Shown piece by piece: positions 35,179 to 42,891 of a DNA stretch of 64,000 nucleotides. Made by a program: the position numbers and the translations under genes. The notes beneath the pieces were generated by a model, which was given only the letters and a program-made list of their open reading frames with translations, was not told where the DNA came from and made no database searches. The stretch lies in the NCBI GenBank assembly GCA_016786845.1, contig JAEUVB010000021.1, positions 248,001 through 312,000 on the forward strand, read 5' to 3'. The DNA is from Chitinophagaceae bacterium (GTDB taxonomy: Bacteria; Bacteroidota; Bacteroidia; Chitinophagales; Chitinophagaceae). Position 1 is the first letter of the stretch. Every line of letters starts with the position of its first letter.

Positions 35179-36306
35179 TCAGACCTTTTCACTCAGGCTC
35201 CAACCGACCTCACTTCCGATAGCCACACCCATACCACCCATGCGCACACCGATCCATACATTGTCGGAGTGTTGTTCTATAATGGGTCGTTTGGTTTTCC
35301 CGAAAGCCATGATACCGGTCCACCTGTGTTCAATGTCGACGGTATGATTCGGTAGAATGATGTGCTGCAACTTGTCTTCTAAATCTCTTTGGATACTTTC
35401 ATTCAATTCAAAATCAATGGTGGCTTCGGTTTGAAAATCGAGGTTTCTTCCTCCTCCAAATAATATACAACCTTTATACTCCCTGAAATAATAATACCCC
35501 TGGTTGAAATGATAAATCCCTTTAAATCTCAACCCCTCTACAGGTTTGGTCATGAGTACCTGCCCTCTGCCAGGCATAACATCGATCTCCGGCAATAAGG
35601 AAGCAGCAAATGCATTGTTGCAAATGATCAGTTTTCGTGCTTTAAATAGGATCGCTTCAGAAGACAGCGGATTTTTGCAATGCACCATCACATGTTTCGA
35701 CTGATCTTCCATCGCCATAACCTCACAACCTGTCTTTATTTCTACACCCATGCTCATCACGAGAAGAATCAGATTCTTCATCATCATGCCGGTATCAATT
35801 TCTCCTTCACAATGATTCTGTATCATACCCTTCACCACATCCGGATTAAATCCACAGGCTAGAGCCTGATTAGGGACAACAGAAAATGCCCCGGTTTTTA
35901 GTTCAGAAAATAAGATTTGATTAAGTTCTTCCAATCGATCCAACACAGGCAGATCACTTTCCATCAGCAACTCATAACTGCCATTGGCCTGATATCCCAT
36001 TCGTTCATGACCTAAAATAGATTGCAGTCTTAGTAATCCATTTTTACGATAAAGAAATAAGCGGACCATTTCTTCAGTGGTGCTATGGCGCAAATCATCC
36101 ATCAATTCTGAAGCCGAACCCATGCAGGCAAACCCTGCGTTCTTTGTACTTGCCCCACTGGGTATCAATCCCCGTTCAAGAATCATGACCGATTTCATTG
36201 GGTGTTTTTGTTTCAGGTAATAGGCTGTGGTAAGCCCTACAATACCTGAACCAATAACGATATAATCGTAATAAAGAAAGGCGTTTTTTTCCCAAATAGA
36301 AAACAT
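35179..36306 (-). CDS. FAD-dependent oxidoreductase, DAO family
   Basis: 375 residues. Rossmann dinucleotide motif GSGIVGLTTAYYLKQ near residue 19 and the ERGLIPSGASTKNAGF stretch of the D-amino-acid oxidase/glycine oxidase/sarcosine oxidase group; the C-terminal FAD contact is WTGIMAFGKTKRP and GGMGVAIGS. Oxidises an amine or 2-hydroxy acid, with substrate not deducible. No signal peptide. A perfect -7 box (TAGCTTTG) lies 22 bases upstream. Adjacent to an Rrf2 regulator reading the same way (38-base gap), with no obvious functional link. Confidence 0.88.
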   Translation of the reverse strand: MFSIWEKNAFLYYDYIVIGSGIVGLTTAYYLKQKHPMKSVMILERGLIPSGASTKNAGFACMGSASELMDDLRHSTTEEMVRLFLYRKNGLLRLQSILGHERMGYQANGSYELLMESDLPVLDRLEELNQILFSELKTGAFSVVPNQALACGFNPDVVKGMIQNHCEGEIDTGMMMKNLILLVMSMGVEIKTGCEVMAMEDQSKHVMVHCKNPLSSEAILFKARKLIICNNAFAASLLPEIDVMPGRGQVLMTKPVEGLRFKGIYHFNQGYYYFREYKGCILFGGGRNLDFQTEATIDFELNESIQRDLEDKLQHIILPNHTVDIEHRWTGIMAFGKTKRPIIEQHSDNVWIGVRMGGMGVAIGSEVGWSLSEKV

Positions 36307-36327
36307 AGTATGTTAGAATGATTTCGT

Positions 36328-36335
36328 CAAAGCTA
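36328..36335 (-). promoter_or_regulatory. -7 promoter element (TAGCTTTG) of the FAD oxidoreductase gene
   Basis: Exact TAnnTTTG match on the minus strand, 22 bases before the ATG at 36306. It lies in the short gap after the Rrf2 gene, so the oxidoreductase can be transcribed on its own. No dyad of the TATGA type lies upstream at the class II distance. Confidence 0.5.
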
Positions 36336-36344
36336 CAAACTGTG

Positions 36345-36803
36345 TTATACTTTTTCTCTCATGACGGGTTTATCCTTGAGAACAGTTTTACTCGAGTCCA
36401 TATGCTCTACCATATCATGCAAGGTAATGCAGAGTAAAGAATGTTGAAGTTCGTATTTAATCGTTTTGTATCCATGATGTGCAGGGCAAGGGTTAACCTC
36501 GCTGCATTTATGCAATCCCAATACACAAGAATCGCGATTAAATCCCGGGTCGAGCGCCATAACCAATTGATGTAAAGTGATTTCTTTGTACCGATCCGGA
36601 TGGCATTTAAATCCGCCTGCCTTACCAAAAACAGATTCTATGATACCATGTCTGACCAAGGTCTGAAGAATTTTCGCAGTAAAAGCTGCAGGCGATTCGA
36701 TAGCCTCTGAAATCATTTTCTGATTGGCGATTTCGCCTTTCAATGACTTCTGTGCAATGAATACGATGGCTCGGATACCATATTCACATGCTTTCGTAAA
36801 CAT
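36345..36803 (-). CDS. Rrf2 family regulator with Fe-S-type Cys triad
   Basis: 152 residues. N-terminal winged helix typical of Rrf2 (CEYGIRAIVFIAQ, AAFTAKILQTLVRHGIIESVFGKAGGF). Three cysteines, C93, C100 and C106 (C-x6-C-x5-C), sit where IscR and NsrR hold their Fe-S cluster (usually C-x5-C-x5-C). In this nitrogen-oxide neighbourhood an NsrR-like nitric oxide sensor is the most likely role, but IscR-like or redox sensing remains possible. A good own promoter lies upstream. Confidence 0.88.
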   Translation of the reverse strand: MFTKACEYGIRAIVFIAQKSLKGEIANQKMISEAIESPAAFTAKILQTLVRHGIIESVFGKAGGFKCHPDRYKEITLHQLVMALDPGFNRDSCVLGLHKCSEVNPCPAHHGYKTIKYELQHSLLCITLHDMVEHMDSSKTVLKDKPVMREKV

Positions 36804-36825
36804 TCGACAAGAGTTTGATCATAGC

Positions 36826-36853
36826 CAAAAGTAGGATATAAAATCTATTTCAA
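36826..36853 (-). promoter_or_regulatory. Promoter of the Rrf2 regulator (TTG-N17-TACTTTTG)
   Basis: On the minus strand TTG (36853-36851), 17 bases, then TACTTTTG (36833-36826), an exact -7 element ending 22 bases before the ATG. This is the best complete TTG/TAnnTTTG promoter in the window; it lacks an activator dyad. Confidence 0.6.
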
Positions 36854-36902
36854 TATCACATCCTTAAAACCGGGATGGTTGTTCTTAAGAATAGTGGGAA
36901 AC

Positions 36903-38285
36903 TTATGAAACGGTCTCCAGCAGTGCAGTAAAATGACGAAGAAAAGGGGGTTCATACACAATTCGGAATCCTTTGCTTTGTGTACGCAATTCTAAAATAT
37001 CATCAAATACATCCAATACATAATCGATATGACTTTGCGTATATACCCTTCGAGGTATAGCCAAACGGACCAATTCGGCAGCAGCCGGAATAAGTTTTCC
37101 CGCATCATCCGTTTTGCCAAACATCAGGCTTCCTACTTCCACACATCGTATGCCCCCCTTCTGATACAAATCGCAAACGAGTCGCTGACCCGGAAACTGA
37201 TCAACAGGAATATTGGGGTACAATTTAGCCGCATCTACATACACGGCATGTCCACCAATCGGCCAAACCACGGGAATTCCTTTATTCTTCAAGTGCTCCC
37301 CTAAATAGGCTGTACTTCTAATTCGATAATGCAAATAATCATCATCAAATACTTCCTTTAATCCAATGGCCAACGCCTCCATATCGCGACCGGCCAAACC
37401 ACCATAAGTAGTAAAACCTTCTGATATGATCAAAAGGTTTTTACATTTCATAGCCAAATCCTCGTTCCTTAATGTGAGTAAACCACCAATATTCACCAAT
37501 CCATCCTTTTTTGCACTCATGATAAATGCATCTCCAAGCGCAAGCATTTCCTTGGCGATATTTTCATAACTTGAATTTTCAAATCCGGGTTCACGATGTT
37601 TTACAAAATAGCTGTTCTCTGCAACCCTGCAACCATCTATCACCATCAGTAAGCCATATTGATCACAGATGTTTCTAACCACCTTCATATTCTCCATGCT
37701 CACCGGTTGACCTCCGGCCGAATTATTCGTGACCGTCATGATTACGGCCGCAATATTTTCTTTGCCATGAGTAGTAATTTGCTGCACCAATTGTTCGAGA
37801 TCAATATTTCCTTTAAAGGGCAAATCTACTTGAGGATCCCGCGATTCAGGCGGCATCAGATCGAGTGCCATCGCACCGGAGTATTCAATATTCGCACGTG
37901 TGGTATCAAAATGGGTATTGCTTAGAAATACTTTTCCCTTGCCACCCAACAAAGTATATAGAATTTTTTCAGCCGCTCTTCCCTGATGGGTGGGCAAAAT
38001 ATAGGGCATCCCGGTAAGTTCCTTCACTACAGATTCGAGGTGTCGCCAACTGCGGGCCCCTGCATAACTTTCATCGCCGCTCATTATACCTGCCCATTGG
38101 CGATCGCTCATGGCACCGGTGCCACTATCGGTGAGCAAATCAATGAAAACATCGTCGGAATTTAAAAGAAATGGATTGTATCCGGCCGTTTTTAATGCAT
38201 TATGACGATACTCTTCGGTGGTCAACTTAAGTGGTTCTACCATTTTAATTTTAAATGGCTCAGTGAGGGTTCGTAGTCTGTTCAT
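36903..38285 (-). CDS. tnaA: Tryptophanase
   Basis: 460 residues, the length of the tryptophanase/tyrosine phenol-lyase family. The PLP lysine is K260 in FIMSAKKDGLVNIGG, PLP phosphate and ring contacts lie in THQGRAAE and VIDGCRVAEN. The C-terminal VYEPPFLRHFTALL has the LRHFTA of tryptophanases (the His that tyrosine phenol-lyases replace by Phe), so I prefer tryptophanase: L-tryptophan to indole, pyruvate and ammonia. No tnaC-like leader or transporter is next to it. It is divergent from the Crp/Fnr gene, and its promoter has a TATGA-N6-TCATG dyad at the class II position, so it is predicted to be activated with the nos operon. Confidence 0.92.
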   Translation of the reverse strand: MNRLRTLTEPFKIKMVEPLKLTTEEYRHNALKTAGYNPFLLNSDDVFIDLLTDSGTGAMSDRQWAGIMSGDESYAGARSWRHLESVVKELTGMPYILPTHQGRAAEKILYTLLGGKGKVFLSNTHFDTTRANIEYSGAMALDLMPPESRDPQVDLPFKGNIDLEQLVQQITTHGKENIAAVIMTVTNNSAGGQPVSMENMKVVRNICDQYGLLMVIDGCRVAENSYFVKHREPGFENSSYENIAKEMLALGDAFIMSAKKDGLVNIGGLLTLRNEDLAMKCKNLLIISEGFTTYGGLAGRDMEALAIGLKEVFDDDYLHYRIRSTAYLGEHLKNKGIPVVWPIGGHAVYVDAAKLYPNIPVDQFPGQRLVCDLYQKGGIRCVEVGSLMFGKTDDAGKLIPAAAELVRLAIPRRVYTQSHIDYVLDVFDDILELRTQSKGFRIVYEPPFLRHFTALLETVS

Positions 38286-38302
38286 GATTCTATTTTGGGC
38301 AG

Positions 38303-38347
38303 CAAAAATATTTTAAGGTAGAAAAAACTACTATGATATATGTCATG
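38303..38347 (-). promoter_or_regulatory. tnaA promoter with Crp/Fnr-type operator
   Basis: TATGA-TATATG-TCATG (38332-38347) is a dyad with the 5-6-5 geometry of Crp/Fnr operators. On the minus strand an exact -7 box TATTTTTG (38310-38303) follows; the dyad centre is 36.5 bp from its last base, about -41 from the expected transcript start. Identical spacing is seen at the nos promoter. The leader would be about 13 bases. Confidence 0.7.
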
Positions 38348-38477
38348 CGGTCAAATATTAGACTTTAGGATATCATTCAATTAAAAGCAATTAAACTAAC
38401 TATGACACACTGTATAAAAGTTAATGAAGTTGAACCCATTCAGAATCTACTTCATTGAAATAAACCCCATTGACAAA

Positions 38478-38493
38478 CCTGACCGTAATCATA
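38478..38493 (+). promoter_or_regulatory. Weak Crp/Fnr-type half-matched site upstream of the regulator gene
   Basis: CCTGA-CCGTAA-TCATA: the right half is a perfect TCATA, the left keeps only TGA. It lies 98 bases upstream of the Crp/Fnr gene start with no -7 box at the class II distance, so it might serve autoregulation or be chance. The rest of the 305-base divergent region holds nothing else I can name. Confidence 0.25.
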
Positions 38494-38590
38494 AACAGTC
38501 TGAATTTAAAAGGTTTACCTTAGCTATTGAAAATCTTCAATATTTTACTTCCAAAAATGACTTTTCTTCCTAATCTAAATTATTTCAGTT

Positions 38591-39184
38591 ATGCTTATAC
38601 CTCATGAACAATTACTTAAAGCCGGAGGTATTCAAAAGGTTTATGAAAAAGACGAATACATTTTTCATGAAGGGGACACAGCCCGGTATTTTTACCAGAT
38701 TATAACCGGTCGTGTAAAAATGGGAAGCGCCAATGATGATGGCAAGATATTCGTACAAGGAGAATTTACAGACAATGATTGTTTCGGTGAACCTCCTATG
38801 CTTATAAATGAAAAATATCCAGCTTCGGCCATGGCTATTACCAAATCATATATCATTAAAATTTCTGCCACTGCCTTTCTGCAACTATTAGAAAAGAATG
38901 AAGATCTAAAAATGGCCTTGATCTATTGTTTAGCACGAAGAGTTTATAATAAGTCTGTGACCTCCAAAGAAATTATTAATCATCGTCCTGAACATCGGAT
39001 TTTAGCCTTTCTAATGGATTATAAAAAAGATAAAAGCCCGGGTGAAATGCGCATATTGATACCCTATACCCGTCAGGAAATTGCAGATTTTACGGGACTT
39101 CGCGTAGAAACTGTCATCCGCGCACTCACCTTGATGCATCAACAAGGGAAAGTAGAAATTATCAAACGAAAATTATACTTCTAG
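38591..39184 (+). CDS. Crp/Fnr family transcription regulator
   Basis: 197 residues. Cyclic-nucleotide-binding-type beta-barrel (EYIFHEGDTARYFYQIITGRV, DCFGEP) followed by a winged helix with recognition helix in YTRQEIADFTGLRVETVIRALTLM. No N-terminal Fe-S cysteines, so it is not a classical FNR; the barrel keeps GE but not the full cAMP-contact set, as in NO/heme-sensing Dnr-type members. It is the only Crp/Fnr protein in the window and lies within the cluster of three promoters with TATGA-N6-TCATA dyads, so it is the best candidate to bind them and respond to low oxygen or NO. The 12-TM membrane protein follows by 6 bases as second gene. Confidence 0.93.
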   Translation: MLIPHEQLLKAGGIQKVYEKDEYIFHEGDTARYFYQIITGRVKMGSANDDGKIFVQGEFTDNDCFGEPPMLINEKYPASAMAITKSYIIKISATAFLQLLEKNEDLKMALIYCLARRVYNKSVTSKEIINHRPEHRILAFLMDYKKDKSPGEMRILIPYTRQEIADFTGLRVETVIRALTLMHQQGKVEIIKRKLYF

Positions 39185-39190
39185 AAACGA

Positions 39191-40408
39191 ATGCGTGACA
39201 TCAATTGGGTAAAAATTGGGCTGATCAACTTTAGCATCGTGGCCTTGTTGGGCGTACTTATGCGTTATAAAATCGGATTTGAATTTCCTTTTTTGGATCA
39301 GAAACATTTACAGCATGCACATTCTCATTTTGCTTTTGCAGGTTGGGTCTCACATTTGCTTTATGTGCTTTTATTTGATGTGTTGAAATCTCGATTTTCC
39401 CTCGCGCAAAACAAGAAATACAATATCCTCATGGGGGTCAATCTGCTAAGCGCATATGGCATGTTGATCAGTTTTACCTGGGGAGGTTATTGGTGGTTGT
39501 CTATTTTATTTTCAACCTTGTCCGTGATCGTTTCGTATTTCTTCGCACTCCTTTATATTCAAGACCTTCGGCAACATCAAATCAATAGTCCGGGCAAAAG
39601 ATGGTTTACTGCAGCCTTGTGTTTTAACCTCTTATCCTCAGTTGGCACTTTCTTTCTCGGCTATCTGATGGCTAGCCATACTGTGAATATGAGTAAATAT
39701 CTCGGCGCCGTTTACTACTATTTGCATTTTCAATATAATGGCTGGTTCTTCTTTGCATGTATGGGATTATTTATGCAGAAAATGAGTATTCTCACAGGAA
39801 ACGAACGAATAGACCAACCCATATTTCGTTTATTTCTATGGACATTGATACCGGCCTATTTCCTATCCATGCTTTGGGCGAATCTGCCCCTGTGGCTGTA
39901 TACAATAGTTGTGGTGGCAGCAATAATTCAATGTATAGCCTGGGCACAATGCACACGTATCATCTATAACCATCGGAAAATATTATATCGTTCCTTTGGT
40001 AAATTCGGGAGCTTCCTTTTTTCATTAGTTTTCATTGCCGGAACAATTAAGTTTCTACTCCAATTATTTTCCACAATTCCAACAATAAGCAAATTATCCT
40101 TCGGATTCCGGCCGATTGTGATAGCCTATTTACATCTGGTTTTGTTGGCCTTCATCAGTTTGTTTATACTAGTTCATCTTTATACCAACGACTATCTGGG
40201 TCATTCACGTAAAATTGTATGGGCATTGATTCTAATTAGTGCCGGTATTTTTCTCAATGAATGTATGCTCATGATCCAGGGTATAGCATCATTCGGATAT
40301 ATACTCATACCCTTTGTTAACGAAATTCTTTTTGCCATCGCATTGCTATTGTTCATAAGTATAGGAATGTTGTCCATCATAGGCAGACCTGACGTTTCAA
40401 AAACATGA
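39191..40408 (+). CDS. 12-TM histidine-rich membrane protein, heme-copper-oxidase-like
   Basis: 405 residues, almost entirely membrane helices (about 12). His residues are clustered near membrane faces: H39, H42, H44, H46 and H55 in HLQHAHSHFAFAGWVSH, then YYLHFQYNGWFFF and AYLHLVLLAFISL. The arrangement recalls heme-copper oxidase subunit I or NnrS-like proteins, and homologues often stand near nitrogen-oxide genes in Bacteroidota, as far as I know. The six canonical metal ligands of a full oxidase cannot be assigned with certainty, so I do not call it a terminal oxidase. Directly behind the Crp/Fnr gene, in one unit, 75 bases before the fasciclin lipoprotein. A role in heme/copper or NO handling for N2O respiration is a guess from context. 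Confidence 0.65.
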   Translation: MRDINWVKIGLINFSIVALLGVLMRYKIGFEFPFLDQKHLQHAHSHFAFAGWVSHLLYVLLFDVLKSRFSLAQNKKYNILMGVNLLSAYGMLISFTWGGYWWLSILFSTLSVIVSYFFALLYIQDLRQHQINSPGKRWFTAALCFNLLSSVGTFFLGYLMASHTVNMSKYLGAVYYYLHFQYNGWFFFACMGLFMQKMSILTGNERIDQPIFRLFLWTLIPAYFLSMLWANLPLWLYTIVVVAAIIQCIAWAQCTRIIYNHRKILYRSFGKFGSFLFSLVFIAGTIKFLLQLFSTIPTISKLSFGFRPIVIAYLHLVLLAFISLFILVHLYTNDYLGHSRKIVWALILISAGIFLNECMLMIQGIASFGYILIPFVNEILFAIALLLFISIGMLSIIGRPDVSKT

Positions 40409-40418
40409 TAAATGTCAA

Positions 40419-40464
40419 TATGATTGAACGCATAAAATAAGGATCGGGGGCCGACTTACTTTTG
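40419..40464 (+). promoter_or_regulatory. Fasciclin gene promoter with Crp/Fnr-type operator
   Basis: TATGA-TTGAAC-GCATA (40419-40434) has one mismatch to the TATGA-N6-TCATA dyad. An exact -7 box TACTTTTG (40457-40464) ends 37.5 bp from the dyad centre, against 36.5 for nos and tnaA. The transcript would start near 40469, before the ATG at 40483, which supports that start over the TTG/ATG at 40462-40465. Confidence 0.65.
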
Positions 40465-40482
40465 ATGCATAAACTATTTCAT

Positions 40483-41049
40483 ATGAAAAATTCATTGAAC
40501 ATTTTAGCCGCAATGATTGCGTTGACTTTCTTTGCCTGTAATTCTTCTACTGAGCCCGCATCGGTAAGTGGGTCTTCAGCTACATCCGAAACTTCTCAAG
40601 CCGGACAATCCGGAGTTAAGGACGAGGTTTCTAATGCGAATGTGGTGCAAGTGGCTGTAGGCAGTAAAGACCATACAACCCTGGTTACAGCTGTAAAAGC
40701 CGCAGAATTGGTAGACGCATTAAGTAACGCCGGACCTTTTACTGTATTTGCACCAACGAATGCAGCATTTGACAAACTACCTGCAGGAACGGTCGAAGAT
40801 CTTTTGAAACCCGAAAACAAGGAAAAACTTTCAAATATTCTGGAGTATCATGTCTTTGTAGGCGTTATCAAAGCCGAAAATGTACAAGACGGTCAAACAC
40901 TCAATCAAGTGAATCTGGATAATGTAAAACTAACTTTGAAAGATGGTAAAGTAATGGTCAACGACAAAGCTACCATTGTGGCTTCTGTTCCTGCGTCGAA
41001 TGGAATTGTTCATGTCATTGACGAAGTCTTATTGCCTCCGGCAAAATAA
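40483..41049 (+). CDS. Fasciclin (FAS1) domain lipoprotein
   Basis: 188 residues from the ATG at 40483. Lipoprotein signal MKNSLNILAAMIALTFFAC with Cys19 as lipid anchor. Ser/Ala-rich linker, then one FAS1 domain (about 55-188) with the H1 motif GPFTVFAPTNAAFDKLPAG and a YHVFVG/NGIVHVIDEVLLP H2 region. FAS1 lipoproteins are adhesion or surface-stability proteins; here the gene lies next to nos and regulator genes and has a Crp/Fnr-type operator, so its expression is predicted to follow anaerobic respiration. Several Bacteroidota nos regions hold a fasciclin gene to my knowledge, but the connection is not explained. Confidence 0.9.
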   Translation: MKNSLNILAAMIALTFFACNSSTEPASVSGSSATSETSQAGQSGVKDEVSNANVVQVAVGSKDHTTLVTAVKAAELVDALSNAGPFTVFAPTNAAFDKLPAGTVEDLLKPENKEKLSNILEYHVFVGVIKAENVQDGQTLNQVNLDNVKLTLKDGKVMVNDKATIVASVPASNGIVHVIDEVLLPPAK

Positions 41050-41077
41050 TTGTACTTTCATTTTTATTGTTTAAGAC

Positions 41078-41108
41078 AAACACTCCGCTATGGGGTGTTT
41101 GTTTTTTT
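41078..41108 (+). terminator. Rho-independent terminator of the fasciclin gene
   Basis: AAACACTCC/GGGGTGTTT hairpin (41078-41100, one G-T pair) followed by GTTTTTTTAC. It stands 29 bases past the stop codon, between convergent units, and may also act on the minus-strand nos transcript, though it lacks a U-run there. Confidence 0.85.
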
Positions 41109-41406
41109 ACCCTTCCCCTTGCGAAAGTAAACACAGACTATCCTCTAATGCGCTGACTTGATGAGTCACCTCAGGAAAGATATCCACGCAATCATATTGT
41201 GATAAGGAGATGGTTCGATCTGTTTCCTGATAAACAACAGACCCGGATAACACCGTGAGTTTTGAGGGCCAATGTGCTTTATGTTCTTTTAGCACCATAC
41301 CCTCTTTAAAGGCTATCGCTAAAACACGGAAGTGATTGCCTTTATGTATGGCCTTAGCCACAGGATGAAGGCTGGTTTCAAGTTGCGTTAATATTTCTTT
41401 GATCAT
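41107..41406 (-). CDS. Small cupin-domain protein, last gene of the nos operon
   Basis: 99 residues. A single short cupin barrel: GMVLKEHKAHWPSKLTVLSGSVVYQ, DCVDIFPEVTHQV. It keeps Lys/His residues at the first cupin motif (KEHKAH) and one His in motif 2 (THQV), so it may bind a metal. It starts 10 bases after nosY, on the same strand, hence probably co-transcribed. No established nos accessory of this kind is known to me; possible copper, redox or unrelated stress role. Confidence 0.75.
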   Translation of the reverse strand: MIKEILTQLETSLHPVAKAIHKGNHFRVLAIAFKEGMVLKEHKAHWPSKLTVLSGSVVYQETDRTISLSQYDCVDIFPEVTHQVSALEDSLCLLSQGEG

Positions 41407-41416
41407 ATCGTGTAAT

Positions 41417-42184
41417 TTACAAATCTTTTCTGTTGAAACGTGACAATGAAATTAAAAACGGAATAATGGCCCAGCACAACAAACATAAAAAGGATATGAT
41501 CACCCCCATGCTGGTACCAAAAAAATCTTTGAATATCGCACCGGTATAGCCCATTAAGGCTGATACGTCCAATTGTAATAAGATGAGTATTCTCGATAGT
41601 CCAATGGGATTCAAAAATGAAAGTCCTATCATGGCCTTTTCAATGGGATAATCTGAAAATTGAAACAATAAAAACAAAACCAATCCGTCAAACATCAGTG
41701 AAAAAAATAACCAGATCATCATCGACAAACCAATACCTTTAGCTTTATCACGCATCAGAATCGAAGCTAACATCGCCAATGAAACAAATATGATCGTGAT
41801 CAGACAGCCTGTAACCAGCATCATCAAACCCACGGAAGAGAAAGCAAATAGTATAATTGGAATGCCTGCTCCTATGAGAAATGCCGATGTCATAGAAATC
41901 AGCAATCCAATATACATGCTCATCCAAATCTTCTTTCGCTTGATGGGTTGTCCCAATAGAAGTTCAATAAATTCGGAACTGTTGTACATATAAATGGTGG
42001 AAAACAAAATAGCCACCATGGGAACAATGAGTAAAATAATATTCAGCAAAGACAAAAGCCCCTTTGTAAAATTATTCTCCAGGCTGAATACACTCCACGA
42101 TAAAATAAGCAATATAAAAGTATAGATCACCACAAACTTATTCTTGAGAATATCTAACACAATAAATTTGATGACCTTGTTCAT
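41417..42184 (-). CDS. nosY: ABC transporter permease for NosZ copper-site maturation
   Basis: 255 residues with six membrane helices (for example FVVIYTFILLILSWSVF, FLIGAGIPIILFAFSSVGLMMLV, FFGTSMGVIISFLCLLCWAIIPFLI). ABC-2 type permease as in NosY, the membrane partner of the NosF ATPase and the periplasmic NosD; together they supply sulfur or otherwise assemble the CuZ site of nitrous oxide reductase. The start overlaps the nosF stop by 4 bases (ATGA), so translation is coupled. Confidence 0.93.
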   Translation of the reverse strand: MNKVIKFIVLDILKNKFVVIYTFILLILSWSVFSLENNFTKGLLSLLNIILLIVPMVAILFSTIYMYNSSEFIELLLGQPIKRKKIWMSMYIGLLISMTSAFLIGAGIPIILFAFSSVGLMMLVTGCLITIIFVSLAMLASILMRDKAKGIGLSMMIWLFFSLMFDGLVLFLLFQFSDYPIEKAMIGLSFLNPIGLSRILILLQLDVSALMGYTGAIFKDFFGTSMGVIISFLCLLCWAIIPFLISLSRFNRKDL

Positions 42185-42891
42185 AGCGTATTCCTTTTTA
42201 AATAATAAGCAATGGCTTTAGCGATTTTTTGTTCGCCCGTCTCCGCCAATAAAACATCCACCGGTTTATGAAATCTTACCTGACCATCTTGCATAAAAAT
42301 AATCTGAGTAATTAAATCATCCAATTCACTCAGCAGATGAGAGGTGATCAAAATCAATTTTTGTTTCTCTTTCTCACGAATGATTTTTTCCTTCAACCAT
42401 TCCGACGCGATGGGATCCAACCCTGCTGTGGGCTCATCCAAAATCAATACTTCCGGTCGAAATAAAAATGCCAATGTAGCGCTCACTTTTTGTGTGGTGC
42501 CTCCGGAAAGTGTCCTCATTTTTTTATTCGACATTCCTTCAAGTTCAAAGCAACGAAACAGCTCTTCATCATAACCCCCTTGAAACCCTCGGATGTCTTT
42601 CATCATATTGAGAATTTGTCCAATACTCATATTATCCGGATAACGACCAATCTGCGGCATATATCCTATATGTTGTCTGTAGTCATGCTGCTTTGCAATG
42701 GATTTGCCCTGAAATAAAATTTCTCCGCTATTCGGTACCACCATCCCCAAAATACTTTTAATCAGGGTGGTTTTGCCACAGCCATTTGGTCCTATCAATG
42801 CAATACATTCCCCACGATTCATTTCAAGGTTTACATCGTTCAAAACCTCCAGTTTACCAAACCGCTTGGATACGTGTTTAATTTCTATCAT
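42181..42891 (-). CDS. nosF: ABC transporter ATPase for NosZ maturation
   Basis: 236 residues. Walker A GPNGCGKTT (34-42), signature LSGGTTQKV, Walker B VLILDEPTAGLDP and switch His in ITSHLLSEL. The C-terminal IIFMQDGQVRFHKPVDVLLAETGE is typical of NosF-like ATPases. It pairs with NosY and NosD, and its ATG overlaps the end of nosD by 4 bases. Confidence 0.95.
   Translation of the reverse strand: MIEIKHVSKRFGKLEVLNDVNLEMNRGECIALIGPNGCGKTTLIKSILGMVVPNSGEILFQGKSIAKQHDYRQHIGYMPQIGRYPDNMSIGQILNMMKDIRGFQGGYDEELFRCFELEGMSNKKMRTLSGGTTQKVSATLAFLFRPEVLILDEPTAGLDPIASEWLKEKIIREKEKQKLILITSHLLSELDDLITQIIFMQDGQVRFHKPVDVLLAETGEQKIAKAIAYYLKRNTL

Noticed and set aside
40415..40427. Everted TCAAT-ATG-ATTGA palindrome before the fasciclin gene, a possible FNR-like site
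   Set aside because: FNR sites read TTGAT..ATCAA, the opposite order. The overlapping TATGA-N6-GCATA reading matches the two other promoters in form and position and explains the region better.
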